The notes under the pieces were generated by a model. The model was given only the letters and a program-made list of their open reading frames with translations. It ran no database searches and was not told where the DNA came from. The translations under genes were made by a program, and so were the position numbers. Of a stretch of 64,000 nt of DNA, positions 18,950-27,977 are shown piece by piece. Source of the DNA: CAVUXJ01 sp963814975 (GTDB lineage: Bacteria; Acidobacteriota; Vicinamibacteria; Vicinamibacterales; CAVVIG01); NCBI GenBank assembly GCA_963814975.1, contig CAWFFB010000001.1, positions 48,342 through 112,341 of the forward strand, read 5' to 3'. The first letter of the stretch is position 1, and every line of letters begins with the position of its first letter.

Positions 18950-20273
18950 ATGTCGCGTGTGCTCTATTTCGATTGCTTCTCCGGGATTTCCGGCGACATG
19001 GTGCTCGGCGCGTTTCTCGACGCCGGTTTGCCGCTCGACGAGTTGAAGAACGCCCTGGGCAGCCTCTCTGTCTCTGGCTTCGATGTCAGCGCAGCCCGCG
19101 TGCTTCGAGCCGGTGTATCGGCAACGAAGTTCATCGTCCAGGAGAATGCCCGGCCGGGAGGGTCCGCTCCGCGGGAGGACATTCCGGGAAAAGGGGAGCA
19201 CGGCCCTGAGCGCCGGCACTCGCACGACCACGATCACGGCCATCAGCACGAATCACAACAGCACGGCCACGCTTCTGCTCCTGCGCACCATCATCCGCAT
19301 CGCAGCCTGGCCGAAATCGACGCGCTGATCGACCGATCGGCGTTGTCGCCGGCGGGGCGCGATCGCGCCAAGACACTGTTCCGGCGTCTGGGAGAGGCAG
19401 AGGCCGCCATTCATCAGATGCCGGTCGAGAAGGTGCATTTACACGAAGTCGGGGCCCTCGACTCGATCATCGACATCGTCGGGGCGGTGTTTGCCCTGGA
19501 GTGGGTAGGAGCCGACCGCATCGTGTGCTCGCCGCTGAACGTCGGCGGCGGCACCGTGCACTCGGCCCACGGGGTGTTTCCGGTTCCAGCGCCCGCGACG
19601 TTGAAGCTGCTCGGCGATGCGCCGATTTACAGCGGCCCGATCCAGAACGAGCTGGTGACGCCGACCGGTGCGCTGATCGCCACCTCCTATGCGTCGTCGT
19701 TCGGTCCGTTGCCGGCGATGTCGGTGGAGCGCGTCGGCTACGGTGCCGGCGAGCGCGATCATCCCCAGACCCCCAACGTCCTGCGCGTGCTCGTCGGGCG
19801 GGAGGTCGAACACCCAGAAGGCGACCGCGTCGTCGTCATCGAATGCGAGATCGACGACATGAACCCGCAGATTTTCGGCGTGGCCATGGACCGTCTCTAC
19901 GCGGCTGGAGCGCTCGAGGTGTTCTACGTACCGGTGCAGATGAAAAAGAATCGCCCAGGCACGCTGTTGACGGTCATCGCGCCTCCCGACCGGCGCCCGG
20001 CCCTGATCGACGTGATCTTCCGCGAAACGACGACGATCGGGCTGAGACACCACGAGGTCGAGCGGGAGTGTCTGCGCCGGGAGATCATCCACGTGCGAGA
20101 CGCCGCTCGGCGCCGTGCGGTTCAAGCTGGCCTGGCGCGACGGTCGGATCGTCAACGCGGTGCCGGAATTCGAGGACTGCGCGAAGGTCGCAGCCGCAGG
20201 CAACCTGCCGCTCAAGGAGGTCCAGGCCATCGCCTTACAGGCGTACGGATTGCTCCAGAGTCGCCAGTCGTGA
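18950..20273 (+). CDS. larC: Nickel-pincer cofactor biosynthesis protein LarC, frameshifted
   Basis: LarC inserts nickel into the pincer cofactor of lactate racemase and related enzymes. The start VLYFDCFSGISGDMVLGAFL and the segment VEKVHLHEVGALDSIIDIVG are family hallmarks. Between residues 80 and 120 lies an unusually histidine-rich linker, probably a metal store. The C-terminal domain contains IECEIDDMNPQIFG and VQMKKNRPGTLLTV. One +1 break near 20100 separates the last 57 residues, giving 440 residues in all. The stop overlaps the metG GTG by four bases. No larA, larB or larE is in the window. Confidence 0.88.
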
Positions 20274-22261
20274 GCCGGTTCTACCTGACCACGCCGATCT
20301 ATTACATCAATGCGGAGCCACATCTTGGCCACGCGTACACGACGATGGTGGCGGATGCGGTCGCCCGCGCCCACCGCCTGGCAGGAGACGACGTGTTCTT
20401 TCTCACCGGGACGGACGAACACGGCCAGAAGGTCGAGCGTGCGGCCCAGCGAGCGGGTCTCAGCACGGAAGCGTTTGCCGACCGGGTGTCGCAAAGGTTT
20501 CGAGATCTGCTGCCGGTGATCAATGGCACCAACGATGATTTCATCCGGACCACCGAGCCGCGGCATCGGGCGGCGGCGCAGGCTCTGTGGCGGCTGGTGC
20601 GGGATCGCGGCTTCATCTACAAAGACAAGTACGAAGGCTGGTACTGCACGGTCGACGAGATCTTCGTCCCAGATACGCAGCTGCAGGATGGCCGGTGTCC
20701 CATCTGTGGAAATGTGGTCGAACGAATTGCCGAGGAGAGCTATTTTTTCCGGCTCTCGGCTTTCCAGCAGCCTCTCCTCGACCACTACCAGAACAACCCT
20801 GAGTTTGTGGTTCCGGCGGTTCGCCGGAACGAGATGGTGTCCTTCCTGCAGGCCGGGCTCGAGGATCTCAGTGTCAGCCGAACCTCGTTCCGATGGGGCA
20901 TTCCGGTGCCGGACGATCCCGGGCACGTCATGTACGTCTGGTTCGATGCCCTGACGAATTACCTCACCGCCGTGGGGTACGGGGCGGCGGACCCGACGGC
21001 GGTCGCTCGGCTCGCGAAATACTGGCCGGCCGACGTGCATCTGATCGGCAAGGAGATCGTGCGGCAGCACGCGATTTACTGGCCGGCGTTCCTGCTCGCC
21101 GCCGGCTTGCCGCTCCCTCGCCAGATCGTGAGTCACGGATGGTGGCTCATGGAAGGCGCGAAGATGTCGAAGTCCAAGGGCAACGTCGCACGGCCGGCCG
21201 ACTACATCGATCGGTTCGGCCTCGACGCACTCCGGTACTTCGTCTACCGCGAGATGGTGTTCGGACAGGACGCGAACTTCGGCGACGAAGCAATCCTGAT
21301 GCGGTATAACGCCGATCTGGCCAACGACCTCGGCAATCTGGCGAGCCGCGCCACGACGATGATTCATCGGTACTGTCGCGGCGTCGTGCCCGCCCCTGAC
21401 ACCGCACTGCGGGCGCGAACCGAGGAGCAGGCGCTGGAGAGGGCGGTGGCGGCCCTGATTGGCAACGTCAAGGCGTCGGTGCGCTCGTTCCAGCTGAATG
21501 TCGCGCTGCGCGACATCTGGGATGTGATCGGCGCCTCGAACCGGTATATCGTCACGCGCGAACCGTGGAAGATTGCCAAGGACGACAGCAAACGGGCCGA
21601 GCTGGAAACGGCCTTGTACGTCGCGGCCGATACGCTGCGGGTCGTCGCCGAATTGCTCCGGCCGTTCATGCCGGAGACAGGCGCACGCTTGCTCCGGATG
21701 CTCGGGGTTGAACCCGGGCCCACGTCGTGGGCGTCGCTGGTGCCGGGGTCTTTGACGCCGGGGATTCGGCTTGGCGAGACGAGCGCGCTTTTTCCGCGCA
21801 TCGAGTATTCAGTGGAGGAAATCAGACAAATGGCTGCCGATACCAACGAAGCGCCGGGCGCGCCCGTGCCCCGAACAAGCAGTCCGGCGCCAGCTGCTCC
21901 TGACCATCCCGCTCAGCCGGTTCCGAGCGCCGACGGGAGCATCTCGATTGACGACTTCATGAAAGTAGAGCTTCGCGTCGCCAGGGTGGTCGCCGCCGAG
22001 CGCGTGCCGAAGTCGAACAAGCTGTTGAAGCTGCAGGTCGATGTCGGGAGCGAGCAGCGGACCATCGTGGCCGGCATCGCCGAGGCCTATGAGCCGGAAG
22101 CGCTCGTCGGGCGAACGGTGGTGGTCGTGTTCAATCTGAAGCCTGCGAAGTTGATGGGTGTCGAATCGAACGGGATGGTCCTCGCCGCCAGCCCGGACGC
22201 CGGAAAACCCGTGCTTCTCGGCTTCGATGTGGCGCCCGAGCCGGGAACGCGGGTGCGGTAG
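20270..22261 (+). CDS. metG: Methionyl-tRNA synthetase
   Basis: The enzyme charges tRNA(Met). The GTG start overlaps the larC stop. The class I signature is present as HLGH at about residue 16 and KMSKS near residue 300. A single zinc-knuckle region carries CTVDEI and CPICG. The C-terminal 110 residues form an OB-fold tRNA-binding domain (SIDDFMKVELRVARVV), so this is the long, dimeric form of 663 residues. No frame break interrupts it. Confidence 0.95.
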   Translation: MSRFYLTTPIYYINAEPHLGHAYTTMVADAVARAHRLAGDDVFFLTGTDEHGQKVERAAQRAGLSTEAFADRVSQRFRDLLPVINGTNDDFIRTTEPRHRAAAQALWRLVRDRGFIYKDKYEGWYCTVDEIFVPDTQLQDGRCPICGNVVERIAEESYFFRLSAFQQPLLDHYQNNPEFVVPAVRRNEMVSFLQAGLEDLSVSRTSFRWGIPVPDDPGHVMYVWFDALTNYLTAVGYGAADPTAVARLAKYWPADVHLIGKEIVRQHAIYWPAFLLAAGLPLPRQIVSHGWWLMEGAKMSKSKGNVARPADYIDRFGLDALRYFVYREMVFGQDANFGDEAILMRYNADLANDLGNLASRATTMIHRYCRGVVPAPDTALRARTEEQALERAVAALIGNVKASVRSFQLNVALRDIWDVIGASNRYIVTREPWKIAKDDSKRAELETALYVAADTLRVVAELLRPFMPETGARLLRMLGVEPGPTSWASLVPGSLTPGIRLGETSALFPRIEYSVEEIRQMAADTNEAPGAPVPRTSSPAPAAPDHPAQPVPSADGSISIDDFMKVELRVARVVAAERVPKSNKLLKLQVDVGSEQRTIVAGIAEAYEPEALVGRTVVVVFNLKPAKLMGVESNGMVLAASPDAGKPVLLGFDVAPEPGTRVR

Positions 22262-22388
22262 ATGAACGGGTTCCCGGGGCTCAAGGGTTCAAAGGGTTAA
22301 CGGAGGTCCACGAGGTGAGCGACGCCCATCAAATCACGATGCGCGGACATGCGATCGAAGGTGCGCTGCCGCGTCCGCGGCGACGCCG

Positions 22389-23713
22389 ATGATAAAGCGC
22401 GGCCGCGGGAGCCTGGCAGCGCTGACGGTGTGCGTCGCGGTCGCCTGTGGCTCACCGCCCCAGCGCACCCAGCCGACATCCATGAACATGGTCGCCGAGA
22501 GTTACGTCAAGCTCGTCCTGGCGCTAGGCCAGCACGATGCCGCCTACGTCGATGCCTACTACGGCCCGCCGGAGTGGAAATCCGAGGCGGAACAGCGGAA
22601 GCGGTCCCTCGCCGAGATTCGACGCGGAAGCCGCACGGCTCATCGACAGCACGGGCTCTCCGCCGGCCGGCGCGGACCCCGACGACTTGACCGTCCTGCG
22701 TCACGTGTATCTCCGGCGGCAGCTCGAAGCGCTGCGGGCCCGGGTACGCATGCTCTCGGGCGCCACCTTCACCTTCGACGAAGAGTCGCAAGCCTTGTAC
22801 GATGCCGTGGCGCCTGTTCGTTCCGAGTTCTCGTTCCAGATCACGTTGACCGAGCTTGAGAAGCTTCTGCCAGGCCGGGGTCCCCTCATCGACCGCTACG
22901 ACGCGTTCAGGAAAGACTTCATCGTTGCGCCGGACAAGCTCGGTCGGGTCTTCGACGCCGCCATCGCCGAGTGTCGGGAGCGGGCGCTTCCGCATGCCGA
23001 GCTGCCGGCCGGCGAGAGCTTCACGGTGGAATTCGTCACGAAAAAGTCGTGGAGCGGCTACAACTGGTACCAGGGCAACTACCGCAGTCTCATCCAGGTC
23101 AATACGGACCTGCCGATCTACATCGATCGTGCCGTCGATCTTGCATGCCACGAGGGGTACCCGGGCCACCACGTCTACAACGCGCTGCTCGAAAAGCATC
23201 TGATGCGCGATCGCGGGTGGGTCGAGGCGTCTGTGTATGCTCTGTTCTCGCCCCAATCGCTGGTTGCGGAAGGCACGGCGAACTATGGTATCGAGGTCGC
23301 GTTTCCTGGCAATGAGCGGCTGGTGTTCGAGCGAGACGTACTGTTTCCCGCCGCGGGACTGAAGGCGGACCGGGCGGCCGAGGTACTCGCGGGTGCAGGC
23401 TCTCGTGGATCAGCTGTCGTATGCCGGCAACGAGGCGGCGCGCCGGTACTTGAACAAGGAGACCGATCGGCAGGGTGCCATCGAATGGCTCACGCGCTTC
23501 GCGATGATGGCGCCGGCGCGCGCGGAACAGCGCACGCGGTTCTTCGACGACTATCGGAGCTACGTGATCAACTACAACCTCGGCAAAGACCTCGTGAAGC
23601 AGTACATCGAGTCGCGAGGCGGCACCGAAGCGGATCCGGCCAGGCGGTGGCGGGAGTTCGTTCGGCTGCTCGGATCACCGCGGCTGCCGTCGGGGCTTCG
23701 GCCCCCCTCCTAG
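22389..23713 (+). CDS. DUF885-like metallopeptidase lipoprotein, frameshifted
   Basis: The ATG at 22389 starts a lipoprotein signal with the lipobox VACG near residue 20. The catalytic-looking motif is HEGYPGHH at about residue 255, where two histidines and a downstream glutamate would bind zinc; this form of the HExxH motif is typical of DUF885 proteins. A tract AEGTANYGIEVAFPGN follows and supplies a candidate third ligand. Two +1 breaks lie near 22622 and 23390; the corrected length is about 440 residues. The substrate is unknown. It sits between metG and tatD with no sign of joint function. Confidence 0.72.
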
Positions 23714-23726
23714 CTGATTCATGAGA

Positions 23727-23795
23727 AATCTGAAATCTCAAACCTGAAGCTGGTCGGATTTCAGACTTCGGACTTCAGGTTTCAGACTTCAGATT
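23727..23795. repeat. Long heptamer hairpin immediately before tatD
   Basis: Units close to AATCTGA run from 23727 to 23747, and their inverted form, close to TCAGACT, runs from 23761 to 23795. Arms 23727-23749 and 23773-23795 are complementary at 21 of 23 positions. The hairpin ends five bases before the tatD ATG, leaving no ribosome site between them. Confidence 0.85.
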
Positions 23796-23800
23796 TCCAT

Positions 23801-24580
23801 ATGATCGACTCTCACTGTCATCTCGCTGACGAAACGTTCAGCGCCGATCTGTCGGCCGTCGTCGCGCGCGCGCGGGACGCCGGACTGGAGCGGGCGCTGG
23901 TCGTGCTCGCGGCGGGCGACGGGAACGAGGCCGAACGTGCGGTGCGCGTTGAAACGCTGTGGCCCGACGTCCGCTTCGCTATCGGGGTTCATCCGCATAC
24001 CGCACACGAGTTCGCGGACGATCCCCAGCGTGCCGCGGGAGCGGTGCGCGCCCACCTTGCCGCGACCCCCTCAGCCCGCGCCGTCGGTGAGATCGGCCTC
24101 GATTACCACTACGACTTCACGCCCCGGGACGTGCAGCAGCACGTTTTTCGCGCCCAGATCAGGCTCGCGCGCGAGCTCGATCTTCCTGTCGTGATCCACA
24201 CCCGCGAGGCCGACGAGGACACCCTCGCCATTCTCCGCGATGAGGGTGGCGGCGACGTGCGGGGCGTGTTGCACTGCTTTACGGGTACCGCGGCACTCGC
24301 CAGCGCCGGGCTGGACCTCGGGTTGTACATCTCGCTTGCCGGGATCATCACCTTTCCCAAGGCCGCGGCGCTGCGAGAAGCCGTCGCGCACGTGCCCCTT
24401 GATCGGCTGCTCGTCGAAACCGACAGTCCGTTTCTGGCGCCGGTGCCGCACCGCGGCAAGCGGAACGAACCGGCTTACGTGACGCACGTGATCACGGCGC
24501 TCGCCGGGCTCCGGGAAGTTGCCGCCGCGGAGCTCGCGGCACAGACGACGGCGAATTTTCACGCGTTGTTCCGCCCGTAG
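23801..24580 (+). CDS. tatD: TatD family metal-dependent hydrolase
   Basis: TatD-family proteins are TIM-barrel deoxyribonucleases. The metal ligands are visible: MIDSHCHL at the N-terminus, GEIGLDYHYD at about residue 92, VIHTREAD, VLHCFTG and the late ETDSPFLAP. The protein is 259 residues, as expected. It follows metG after one gene, an order common in bacteria. The start codon is directly preceded by the heptamer hairpin and lacks a Shine-Dalgarno sequence, so expression could be sensitive to that structure. Confidence 0.93.
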   Translation: MIDSHCHLADETFSADLSAVVARARDAGLERALVVLAAGDGNEAERAVRVETLWPDVRFAIGVHPHTAHEFADDPQRAAGAVRAHLAATPSARAVGEIGLDYHYDFTPRDVQQHVFRAQIRLARELDLPVVIHTREADEDTLAILRDEGGGDVRGVLHCFTGTAALASAGLDLGLYISLAGIITFPKAAALREAVAHVPLDRLLVETDSPFLAPVPHRGKRNEPAYVTHVITALAGLREVAAAELAAQTTANFHALFRP

Positions 24581-24922
24581 CGAGGTCCGGCTGACCGCCA
24601 CCGCCGCGAGTACGCTCTTCGAGCTTGGTCGAGGTCTCGCCGCAGCGCTTCGTGCGAAGGCGGACAAGGCTACGTCGGTCCGCCGCGGCTTCCGCGTAGG
24701 GAGGAAGCCGGAGACTGCGTACGTCGGCGTCTCAGCTCTCGGCTGTCATCCGTCGGCTGCTCCCAGGTGAAAGCATCTGGGCGCGATGGCTGTGAGCGGA
24801 CAGCGGCACGCTGAAACTGAAAGCACCCTACTAAAGCACTCACCCTGCACGAATTACACGCGCCGTTCGCGTTGACACTGCAGGGAAAGGTGTGGTCAGA
24901 TGAACGTCCCAGCTGATCCGCC
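24581..24922. other. 342-base gap without a gene
   Basis: The gap holds a GGCGGAC/GTCCGCC inverted repeat near 24658-24684 in a degenerate CTTCG-rich stretch, four heptamer units close to CGGCTGT at 24733-24760, and a perfect TTGACA at 24872-24877. No TATAAT-like box is found 16-18 bases after the TTGACA, so a promoter for the downstream synthase is only possible. I see no gene. Confidence 0.6.
24733..24760 (+). repeat. Heptamer repeat (unit CGGCTGT)
   Basis: Four 7-base units in register inside the gap between tatD and the polyprenyl synthase. Confidence 0.6.
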
Positions 24923-25912
24923 GTGGAAAATACTTCGCTGCCACTCTCACAGATCTTCGAGCCGATTCGCGACGACCTGGAGAAGGTGGATCGCGAATTC
25001 GGCCGTCAGGTCGAATCCCAGGTCGATCTCATCCCCAAGATCGGCAAGTACATCCAGACGAGCGGCGGCAAACGGATCCGTCCAGCCGTTTTGCTGATGG
25101 CCGCGCGCCTGACCGGCTATCAGGGAGAGCGCGCCATCTTGTATGCGGCCGTGGTTGAGTTCATTCACACCGCCACGCTCGTGCACGACGACATCATCGA
25201 CGAATCAGAGCTGCGTCGCGGCCGGCTCGCGGTGCACTCGCGCTGGGGCAACGACATCACGGTGCTGCTCGGCGACTATCTCTACATCAAGTCGATGGCC
25301 CTCGCGCTCACCTACGATACCCTCGACATCGTCCGGCTGTTGTGCGATGTCACGCTGAGAATGATCGAGGGCGAGCTCTACCAGCTCACCAAGAACGGCG
25401 ACGCCGACATCACCGAGGAGCAGCACTTCGACATCATCAGGCGCAAGACCGCGTATCTCTTCGGCGGCTGCGCGCAGATCGGCGGCATGCTCGGGAAGGT
25501 CAGCGAGGAACAGGCGCAGGCGCTCCGCGAGTACGGGTTCAATCTCGGCATCGCCTTCCAGCTCGTGGACGACCTGCTCGATTTCACCGGTGATGCCGAG
25601 GCGTTGGGAAAACCGATCGGCGCCGATCTCCGCGAAGGCAAGATGACGCTCCCGCTCATTCATCTCCTTCAGCAGCGCGAGGAGGTCGGTGAGCGGATCG
25701 TGCGCGACATCATCGCCAGCCGTTCGGTCACCGAGGCCCAGTGGAGCGAACTGCTCCTGATTCTGAAAGAGCACCGGTCCACCGACTACGCCTACCGGCG
25801 GGCGTCCGAGTTTGCCGAGCGCGCGAAAAAGCCGCTGTATGCGTTTCCGCCCAGCTCGGAACGCAATGCGCTGCTCGCGCTGCCCGATTACGTGCTCTCG
25901 CGCGACCGGTGA
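24923..25912 (+). CDS. Long-chain polyprenyl diphosphate synthase
   Basis: The enzyme extends a prenyl diphosphate with isopentenyl diphosphate units, making the side chain of the quinone or the lipid carrier. The first aspartate-rich motif is LVHDDIIDESELRRG at about residues 78-92, and the second is FQLVDDLLDFTGDAEALGK. The segment GGKRIRPAVLLMAA is the usual diphosphate-binding region. The 329-residue length fits IspB-type octaprenyl or related synthases. The GTG start was chosen because it begins the aligned family N-terminus. The stop overlaps the ligA GTG by four bases. Confidence 0.9.
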   Translation: MENTSLPLSQIFEPIRDDLEKVDREFGRQVESQVDLIPKIGKYIQTSGGKRIRPAVLLMAARLTGYQGERAILYAAVVEFIHTATLVHDDIIDESELRRGRLAVHSRWGNDITVLLGDYLYIKSMALALTYDTLDIVRLLCDVTLRMIEGELYQLTKNGDADITEEQHFDIIRRKTAYLFGGCAQIGGMLGKVSEEQAQALREYGFNLGIAFQLVDDLLDFTGDAEALGKPIGADLREGKMTLPLIHLLQQREEVGERIVRDIIASRSVTEAQWSELLLILKEHRSTDYAYRRASEFAERAKKPLYAFPPSSERNALLALPDYVLSRDR

Positions 25913-27966
25913 CCAAGCCGGATCCTGCCCAGCGCATCGAAGAGCTCCGCGACCTGATCCGCCACCACGAAGAACGCTACTACGTTCACAGTGCTCCGGA
26001 GGTTTCCGACGAAGAGTTCGACCGCCTGCTCCACGAGCTGGAACGTCTCGAGGCCGAGTCTCCGGATCTCGTCACGACCGATTCGCCCACGCAGCGCGTG
26101 GCCGGTCGCCCCGTTGAAGGCTTCGCGACGGTCGAGCACGTCGCGCCGATGCTCAGCCTGGACAATGCCTACAGCGACGACGAGCTGAAGGCGTTTGACG
26201 AGCGCGTCCGCAAGGGTGCCGGCCTCGGCGCCGAGCCGGTCGGCTACGTCGCGGAGTTGAAGATCGATGGGTTGAGTATCGCGCTCACCTACCAGGACGG
26301 CCGGCTGATCGTCGGCGCGACGAGAGGCGACGGCGCCCGCGGCGAGGACGTGACGGCCAACGTGCGCACCATCCGGTCGATTCCACTCCGCCTGCGCGGC
26401 GGTCCGGCGGGCAGGATCGAGGTGCGCGGCGAGGTGTTCCTGCCGCGCACGGCGTTCGAGCGCACGAACCGCGGGCGCGAAGACTCGGGCGAGCCGCTGT
26501 TCGCGAATCCCCGCAATGCCGCGGCGGGCACGATGCGGAATCTGGATCCGGCGCTGGTCGCGAAGCGCGGTTTGTCCGCCTATGTGTACCAGTTGATACG
26601 AGCCGAACAGCCGACGCATTCAGGAATGCTGGCGTCGATGCGCACATGGGGCCTGCCGGTGGAGCCGCATTGGCGGGCCTGCCGCGGCATCGAGGCGGTG
26701 ACCGCGTTCTGCGGGGAATGGGCGGAGGCGCGGCAGACGCTGGAATTCGACACCGACGGCGTCGTCGTCAAGGTCGACGACCTCGCGTTGCGGGAGCGTC
26801 TCGGCACGACCGCCAAATTTCCCCGCTGGGCGACCGCGTTCAAGTTCCCGGCCGAACAGGCGACCACGGATCTCGAACGGATCGCGGTGAACGTCGGCCG
26901 GACGGGCGCGGTGACTCCGTACGCCGTCCTGAAGCCGGTTCTTCTGGCCGGTACGACGGTGTCGATGGCCACCCTGCACAACGCGGAGGACGTCGCGCGC
27001 AAGGATCTCCGCGAAGGCGATCGGGTGCTCGTCGAGAAGGGCGGCGATGTCATCCCGAAGATTGTCAAGGCGATCGTGCCGCATCCCGATGGCCGTCCAC
27101 GCCGGGAGCCGTGGCGGATGCCGGCGGTCTGCCCGGTATGCAGCAGCCACCTGCACCGCGACGAGGAGGAAGTGGTCTGGCGCTGCGACAACACGTCGTG
27201 TCCGGCCCGAATACGACGCAGCCTCGAGCACTTCGCGTCGCGCTCGGCGATGAACATCGAGGGATTGGGCGAATCGCTCATCGACCAGCTCATCGAGCAC
27301 GATCTCGTCCATGATTTCGCCGACATCTATCACCTCGACGCGGCGCAACTCGAGACGCTCGTGGTCACGCCCCGCGAACCGCGATCGGAGCGTGCGCGCC
27401 CCCGCAAGCTGGGGAAGGTGGGCCGGAACATCATCGAGCAGATCGAGCGCAGCAGGAAGAACGACCTGTCGCGGCTGGTCTACGCCCTCGGGATCAGGCA
27501 CGTCGGCGAAAAGGCCGCGGCGACGCTGGCGCGCCAGTTCAGGACGCTCGACAGGATCCTCGCGGCGCCGATCGAAGCGCTGCAGACGGTAGCCGACATC
27601 GGCCCGGTCGTCGCGGCGTCCGTCCGCGCGTTCGCCGACGAGACGCCGAATCGCGCGCTCGTTGATCGGTTGGCGAAGGCTGGCGTGAACATGCAGAGCC
27701 AGGCTCCCGAGGTGACCGACGAGCCGGGCCCGCTGGCCGGCAAGGTGTTCGTCCTCACCGGTACACTACAGTCGATGTCGCGTGAGGAAGCCGTCGAGGC
27801 GCTCGAGCGGCTCGGCGCCCGGGTGTCCGGCTCGGTCAGCAGGAAAACGAGCTTTCTCGTCGCCGGAACGGATCCGGGGAGCAAGCTTGAAAAAGCAGGT
27901 CAGCTCGGCGTCGAAACGCTGGATGAAGACGCGTTCCGCGCTCTTATAATGAAAAGGCAGGGCTGA
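25909..27966 (+). CDS. ligA: NAD-dependent DNA ligase LigA
   Basis: LigA seals nicks during replication and repair using NAD. The adenylation nucleophile lies in AELKIDGLSIAL at about residue 115, preceded by the Ia domain (HHEERYYVHSAPEVSDEEFD). The OB domain, the four-cysteine zinc finger (CPVC and later two cysteines near residue 420), the helix-hairpin-helix domain and a C-terminal BRCT domain (GKVFVLTGTLQSMSREEA) are all present. It is 685 residues long and uninterrupted. The GTG start overlaps the polyprenyl synthase stop. Confidence 0.96.
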   Translation: MTKPDPAQRIEELRDLIRHHEERYYVHSAPEVSDEEFDRLLHELERLEAESPDLVTTDSPTQRVAGRPVEGFATVEHVAPMLSLDNAYSDDELKAFDERVRKGAGLGAEPVGYVAELKIDGLSIALTYQDGRLIVGATRGDGARGEDVTANVRTIRSIPLRLRGGPAGRIEVRGEVFLPRTAFERTNRGREDSGEPLFANPRNAAAGTMRNLDPALVAKRGLSAYVYQLIRAEQPTHSGMLASMRTWGLPVEPHWRACRGIEAVTAFCGEWAEARQTLEFDTDGVVVKVDDLALRERLGTTAKFPRWATAFKFPAEQATTDLERIAVNVGRTGAVTPYAVLKPVLLAGTTVSMATLHNAEDVARKDLREGDRVLVEKGGDVIPKIVKAIVPHPDGRPRREPWRMPAVCPVCSSHLHRDEEEVVWRCDNTSCPARIRRSLEHFASRSAMNIEGLGESLIDQLIEHDLVHDFADIYHLDAAQLETLVVTPREPRSERARPRKLGKVGRNIIEQIERSRKNDLSRLVYALGIRHVGEKAAATLARQFRTLDRILAAPIEALQTVADIGPVVAASVRAFADETPNRALVDRLAKAGVNMQSQAPEVTDEPGPLAGKVFVLTGTLQSMSREEAVEALERLGARVSGSVSRKTSFLVAGTDPGSKLEKAGQLGVETLDEDAFRALIMKRQG

Positions 27967-27977
27967 CGCGCAAACTT

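Noticed and set aside
20095..20110. Programmed frameshift in larC, as in lactobacilli
   Set aside because: LarC of Lactobacillus plantarum is made by ribosomal frameshifting, but the break here is far nearer the C-terminus and fits the same +1 error found in about thirty other genes.
19439..21367. 642-residue minus-strand open frame over larC and metG
   Set aside because: It is antisense to two well-recognised genes and shows no motifs.
24872..24901. Sigma-70 promoter before the polyprenyl synthase
   Set aside because: The TTGACA is perfect but no acceptable -10 box lies 16-18 bases downstream.
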